64,000 bases of DNA from Oscillospiraceae bacterium (GTDB lineage: Bacteria > Bacillota > Clostridia > Oscillospirales > Ruminococcaceae). The notes beneath the pieces are model-generated. The model had not been told where the DNA came from. It saw nothing but the letters and a program-made list of their open reading frames with translations, and searched no databases. Where the stretch lies: NCBI GenBank assembly GCA_015067025.1, contig SVNC01000011.1, forward strand, positions 1 to 64,000, written 5' to 3'. The position numbers were made by a program, and so were the translations under genes. Shown here piece after piece: positions 60,194 through 64,000 of the stretch; position 1 is the first letter of the stretch; each line of letters opens with the position of its first letter.

Positions 60194-61633
60194 ATGGTAT
60201 TTTCAACCCCCGTATTTCTGTTTTTATTTTTGCCGCTGACACTGCTTATTTATTACGTGTCACCTAAAAAGGGCAAGAATCTTATAATCCTGCTTTCAGG
60301 ACTTCTCTTCTACTCCTGGGGAGAACCTATATACGTAGTGGTAATGCTTATCTCCACTATGATAGATTATTTTGCGGGACTTATAATGAACAAGTACGAA
60401 GGACGGAAAACCCCGAGAACTATCTGCCTTATCGTTTCCTTAGTTATGAATTTAGGCCTGCTTGGCGTATTCAAATACAGCGGCTTTATTGCAGAGAATA
60501 TAAACGCCATCGCGGGTCAGCAGATCGTTGATATAACCAATATGAATTTCTTCGGTATAGACTTCTTACCGATGAATATGCTGCCTATCGGTATCAGTTT
60601 TTTCACCTTCCAGTCAATGTCCTATACGATAGACTTATATATGGGAAACGTAAAGGTACAGAAAAACCCAATCAGCTTTGCGGCTTTCGTTACCCTCTTC
60701 CCTCAGATAGTTGCAGGTCCTATCGTAAGATATGACGACGTGGCAAGAGAGCTTGACGACAGAAGTATTACCATTGATTTAATATACGACGGCATCATAA
60801 AATTCATAATAGGTCTTGCTAAAAAGGTGCTTATCGCAAACAGCATAGGTTCTCTATGGACTGCTGTAAAGGCTATGGAAATGGGAAGCGTATCAGTACT
60901 GACCTCCTGGCTTGGTATACTCGCCTTCACCTTCCAGATCTATTTTGACTTCTCAGGCTATTCGGATATGGCAATAGGTCTTGGTAAGATGATGGGCTTT
61001 AACTTTCCTCAGAACTTTGATTATCCTTATTTATCAAAGAGCATTTCAGAATTCTGGAGAAGATGGCATATCACACTTGGCTCATGGTTCAAGTCCTACG
61101 TTTATTTTCCTCTGGGAGGAAGCCGTAAGGGTACGGGAAGAACGGTATTCAATCTTGCCGTTGTATGGTTTTTAACGGGTGTATGGCATGGAGCAAGCTG
61201 GAACTTTATCCTCTGGGGATCGCTTTACGGTGTTATAATCATACTCGAAAAACTGTTCCTCGGGAAAGTTCTTGATAAGCTACCAGCCGCGATCAGAATG
61301 ATATACACTATGTTCTTTGTAATACTCGGCTGGGTATTATTTGATACCGCAGATCTTGCCGCGGCAGGCTCTTATATTGCTACAATGTTCGGTGCAAGCG
61401 GAATACTCGTTGACAGTACGGCACTTTATTATCTTGCAACCTACGGAATAACCTTCATAATCTGTATAATAGGTTGTACCGATATACCAAAAAAGACAGT
61501 GGAATTTATCCGCACAAAGTCGGCTCTTGTTATAAATTACGCAGGTGTTATCGTTACAATGGGATTATTCATTCTTTGTACTGCATATCTTGTTGATCAG
61601 ACCTATAATCCCTTTTTATATTTCAATTTCTGA
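60194..61633 (+). CDS. MBOAT family O-acyltransferase (AlgI/DltB-like)
   Basis: 479 residues with about 11-12 membrane segments. LPIGISFFTFQSMSYTIDLY, FPQIVAGPIVRYDD and VWHGASWNFILWGSLYG with the catalytic His are signature blocks of the AlgI branch. Such proteins pass acetyl groups across the membrane to acylate an exported polysaccharide. Next to a DHHW/AlgJ-like partner, this forms a two-gene acetylation module. Three nt after the TOPRIM gene. Confidence 0.9.
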   Translation: MVFSTPVFLFLFLPLTLLIYYVSPKKGKNLIILLSGLLFYSWGEPIYVVVMLISTMIDYFAGLIMNKYEGRKTPRTICLIVSLVMNLGLLGVFKYSGFIAENINAIAGQQIVDITNMNFFGIDFLPMNMLPIGISFFTFQSMSYTIDLYMGNVKVQKNPISFAAFVTLFPQIVAGPIVRYDDVARELDDRSITIDLIYDGIIKFIIGLAKKVLIANSIGSLWTAVKAMEMGSVSVLTSWLGILAFTFQIYFDFSGYSDMAIGLGKMMGFNFPQNFDYPYLSKSISEFWRRWHITLGSWFKSYVYFPLGGSRKGTGRTVFNLAVVWFLTGVWHGASWNFILWGSLYGVIIILEKLFLGKVLDKLPAAIRMIYTMFFVILGWVLFDTADLAAAGSYIATMFGASGILVDSTALYYLATYGITFIICIIGCTDIPKKTVEFIRTKSALVINYAGVIVTMGLFILCTAYLVDQTYNPFLYFNF

Positions 61634-61650
61634 GGAAAGGAGAGCTATAA

Positions 61651-62814
61651 ATGAAAAAAGATATACACAAATTTATTACAATAGGGCTCTTTTCCCTTAT
61701 TTCAGTTATAATTCCTATAATTACACTGATAAACTGCTTTTCAAACACAGGAAAGGTCTTCAGCGAAAACGAAAACAGATATTTAAAGGATTTCCCTGAA
61801 TTTTCTTTTGACAACATTATTGACAAGGAATTTACTCCCGATTTTGAAGAGTACTTTTCCGACAGGATTTTTTTAAGAGAAAACTGGATAGGTATTAAAA
61901 ACAATTTTGATAAGCTCCTTGGTAAAAAGGAGATAAAGGGCGTATTCACGGAAAACGGCAGAATGATCGAAGCCTGGAAGACCTACGATAAGGAATCGGT
62001 AGAAAAAAACCTCGCCGCAATGAATCAGTTTGCTGAAAAAAATCCTGATATAAATATGTACTTTATGTTAGCTCCCACAGCTCAAGGGGTATATGAGGAT
62101 ACCCTTCCTGAAAATTGCGGTATCGCAAGCCAGAAGGCATTTATCAAATTATGCTATGAAAACACCCCTGCAATTACAGGCATAGACGTATTTACCGATT
62201 TATACGCATCAAGGGATAATTATATCTACTACCGCACAGACCACCACTGGACAAGTCTTGCATCCTATTATGCGTATAACGCCGCATCAAAGATAATGAA
62301 GTATACGCCCTATGCTCTTGATAAATTCAGTGTGGAGCATGCTTCAAACTCCTTTAAAGGCACTCTTTATTCAAAGACTCTTGATAACGGCATAACACCT
62401 GATACTATCGACTACTACACTCTTTCAAACGGAGATCCTTCAGTTATCGTTAAAGTAAACAACGGTATGGAAATAAAGGATTATGGCAGTATGTATTTCA
62501 GAAGCTACCTTGAAAAGAAGGATAAATATTCTTCTTTCCTTGGTGCAAACGTACCTGTTCTTAATATTAAAAGCAACATATCCGCAGAAGCGGATAACGG
62601 TTCACTTCTCGTTATCAAGGATAGCTATGCACATTCTCTTGTACCTTTTCTTACAAAGAACTATAGCAATATAACAGTTGTTGACCTGAGATATATCAAC
62701 GGTACTTTTGAGGACGTGGGAGTAAACCTTGAAGATTATAATTCCGTACTGTTTATGTACAACGTTATAACCTTCTCCCAGGATATGAACGTAAAGAAGT
62801 TAAGCTTTATGTAA
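61651..62814 (+). CDS. DHHW / AlgX-AlgJ-like SGNH-fold protein
   Basis: 387 residues with an N-terminal membrane anchor (about 10-32) and an extracytoplasmic domain. ENENRYLKDFPEFSFDNIIDKEF at the N-side, YYRTDHHWTSLASYYAYN with the DHHW motif, and LVIKDSYAHSLVPFL (the Ser-containing block of the SGNH fold) place it with acetyl-transfer partners of MBOAT proteins. It likely receives acetyl groups from the MBOAT protein and transfers them to a cell-surface polysaccharide or wall polymer, which is not identified here. Confidence 0.85.
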   Translation: MKKDIHKFITIGLFSLISVIIPIITLINCFSNTGKVFSENENRYLKDFPEFSFDNIIDKEFTPDFEEYFSDRIFLRENWIGIKNNFDKLLGKKEIKGVFTENGRMIEAWKTYDKESVEKNLAAMNQFAEKNPDINMYFMLAPTAQGVYEDTLPENCGIASQKAFIKLCYENTPAITGIDVFTDLYASRDNYIYYRTDHHWTSLASYYAYNAASKIMKYTPYALDKFSVEHASNSFKGTLYSKTLDNGITPDTIDYYTLSNGDPSVIVKVNNGMEIKDYGSMYFRSYLEKKDKYSSFLGANVPVLNIKSNISAEADNGSLLVIKDSYAHSLVPFLTKNYSNITVVDLRYINGTFEDVGVNLEDYNSVLFMYNVITFSQDMNVKKLSFM

Positions 62815-62940
62815 GCGACGGTGTGCCACCGCCGGCAGATTTCCTTGGTTTTTAAAACCACAGATTTTAAAAACAATTGGAAACTTGAATCAAACGCCAC
62901 GCGTTTGAACAACATTTTAATTTAACGAATAAATATAACA

Positions 62941-62976
62941 ACGCCTGAGAAGATATCTTCTCAGGCGTATTTTTTA
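62941..62976 (+). terminator. Bidirectional terminator after DHHW and CotH genes
   Basis: A perfect 28-bp palindrome (62941-62968, 14-bp arms) followed by ATTTTTTA on the plus strand. It lies 126 bp after the DHHW stop and abuts the convergent CotH gene. The gap 62815-62940 has no gene that I can see. Confidence 0.8.
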
Positions 62977-64000
62977 TCCTAAAATCTTTTCACAATAATT
63001 CGTCTGTGCTTTTATGTATTTATATCTGCTTGAAAGGAAGTCGTCAATGCACTTTACACTTCCGTAGCCGCCGTTAAGGGCGTCATTCTTATCGCCTGTA
63101 CCCTTGTAGCGTGCAAAGAACTGATCAAAAAGCGGCGAATACGTATCTTTGAAATACTGAAGCTGGGCCTTTGCTCTGTTCTTTTCTAAATATCCGTCTG
63201 AAAGTCCTGTAAGAGTGTTACAGAAATCCTCTCTGAAAGCGTCATTTGTCATAAGATAAGCAAAGCATAAAACCGCAGGATTCTCTGTATCCATATCAAG
63301 AAGACCGTTCGGCTTGTAGTTATCTTCCTTTATGGTATTTGTTCGTGCATCACCCGAACCGCTGATGCCACCGAACTCAACGTCATAAAGCAAAAATCTC
63401 CAGCGACCGTCAGCATACTCGTTGCTGCTGTCTGTATTTATTGTTTTCCACATAGACCAGTTTTTACCCGGCCAGTCCCATTTGTTATTTATCCAGCATT
63501 CTACTGCAAAATAATCTCTTACAGAGTCAGGGTCTACAAGCTTTATAAATGCATCGTAATCCTTCTGATTTTTAAGATTTTTATGTGTCTTAAAGAAGTT
63601 CTTAAGCTCTGCAAAGTAATAATCCTCTTCTTCGCCTTCAGGGATATCGCCTTCATCCAGCTTATATCCAATTTCAAGTGCTTCTGCATCGCCCTTATAG
63701 ATTACTACGTCATCCTTATTTACTCCGTGGATATCTTCAAGATAATCGTCTGTGTAATCTTCTTCAAGAACATAAGCACCCCAATATTCGCCGTTTATGT
63801 ATACGACGCAGGGACGGGATTTCTTCGTTTCGATATCCATTTCTTCAACCAGTGACTGCCAGTAGGTATCGTTAAACTTTGCTAAAAATGCACAGTTGCC
63901 GCCTGCACGAAGAACGAGAGTCTTGAACTTATCCATTACTTCACCGCTATCATTCAGATAATCTTCACCAAATACGGCATATTTGAAATTCTTTTTGCTG
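62974..64000 (-). CDS. CotH kinase family protein, 5' end cut
   Basis: At least 341 residues; the frame stays open from the first in-window ATG (63936) to the right edge, and the upstream residues (KKNFKYAVFGEDYL) continue the family pattern, so the gene begins outside. LVLRAGGNC, PCVVYINGEYWGAYVLEEDYTDDYL and RWRFLLYDVEFG with the late Asp are CotH-kinase blocks. CotH proteins phosphorylate spore-coat or secreted cell-surface proteins; in gut Clostridia many are large and extracellular. Confidence 0.85.
   Translation of the reverse strand, partial: SKKNFKYAVFGEDYLNDSGEVMDKFKTLVLRAGGNCAFLAKFNDTYWQSLVEEMDIETKKSRPCVVYINGEYWGAYVLEEDYTDDYLEDIHGVNKDDVVIYKGDAEALEIGYKLDEGDIPEGEEEDYYFAELKNFFKTHKNLKNQKDYDAFIKLVDPDSVRDYFAVECWINNKWDWPGKNWSMWKTINTDSSNEYADGRWRFLLYDVEFGGISGSGDARTNTIKEDNYKPNGLLDMDTENPAVLCFAYLMTNDAFREDFCNTLTGLSDGYLEKNRAKAQLQYFKDTYSPLFDQFFARYKGTGDKNDALNGGYGSVKCIDDFLSSRYKYIKAQTNYCEKILG

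Overview
The window looks like a chromosomal piece of an anaerobic, spore-forming member of the Firmicutes, most likely the Oscillospiraceae/Ruminococcaceae (Clostridium cluster IV). This is inferred from AT-leaning DNA, AGGAGG-type ribosome sites, near-consensus SigA promoters with 17-bp spacers, a class III (oxygen-sensitive) ribonucleotide reductase, biotin/Na+-pump decarboxylase parts, sporulation-linked genes (YtfJ/GerW, YlmC/YmxH), the scpA-scpB-DUF2953-ytfJ-dacF-rluB order and dispersed GGGCGAC/GTCGCCC palindromes. No transposase, integrase, phage gene, rRNA or CRISPR array was recognised.

Layout. 0-8 kb: a strong promoter firing off the left edge, DUF5662, a K+/H+ antiporter, a cytidylate-kinase-like protein, acylphosphatase and mtnA, the membrane half (gamma and beta) of a Na+-pumping decarboxylase, an array of short hairpins, and alr. 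8-15 kb: a degenerate LCP-like protein, efp with a Cys-rich zinc-ribbon protein, a lipid kinase, then accessory membrane-anchored or lipoprotein ORFs and a decayed gene. 15-22 kb: an FMN riboswitch and ribU, then the conserved operon M50 protease-scpA-scpB-DUF2953-ytfJ-dacF-rluB. 22-25 kb: carboxyltransferase, biotin carrier and an OadA/5S-like subunit, which match the three subunits of a transcarboxylase or the soluble half of the Na+ pump.

25.8-32.5 kb (minus strand) is the most unusual locus. A secreted DNRLRE/lectin/metzincin protein is followed by four paralogous lipoproteins whose 5' ends are nearly identical mosaics; one of them has acquired a metzincin C-terminal tail. 32.8-40 kb: an RHH-type protein with clpB, small unknown genes, tRNA-Gln(CTG) and tRNA-Ser(TGA). 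39-44 kb: nrdG, nrdD with a fused C-terminal redoxin domain, and a thioredoxin reductase, with a tandem NrdR-like operator before nrdD. 44-51 kb (minus): rpsB-tsf with a structured leader, then PHP-malic enzyme-TSCPD-NUDIX-ruvX-ymxH, and a DUF624 protein. 51-63 kb: dusB and an orphan substrate-binding lipoprotein, then alaS-HIT-comEC-holA-TOPRIM-MBOAT-DHHW. The right edge cuts a CotH-kinase gene.

Metabolic links. Malic enzyme, the biotin-dependent carboxyltransferase set and the Na+-pump subunits together suggest C4/C3 acid interconversion coupled to a sodium gradient. The nrd block suggests NADPH -> TrxR -> fused redoxin -> NrdD electron flow. Start sites were revised where ribosome-site spacing or a promoter argued against the longest frame. 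All functional calls come from reading the sequence and from memory of families; no database search was run.
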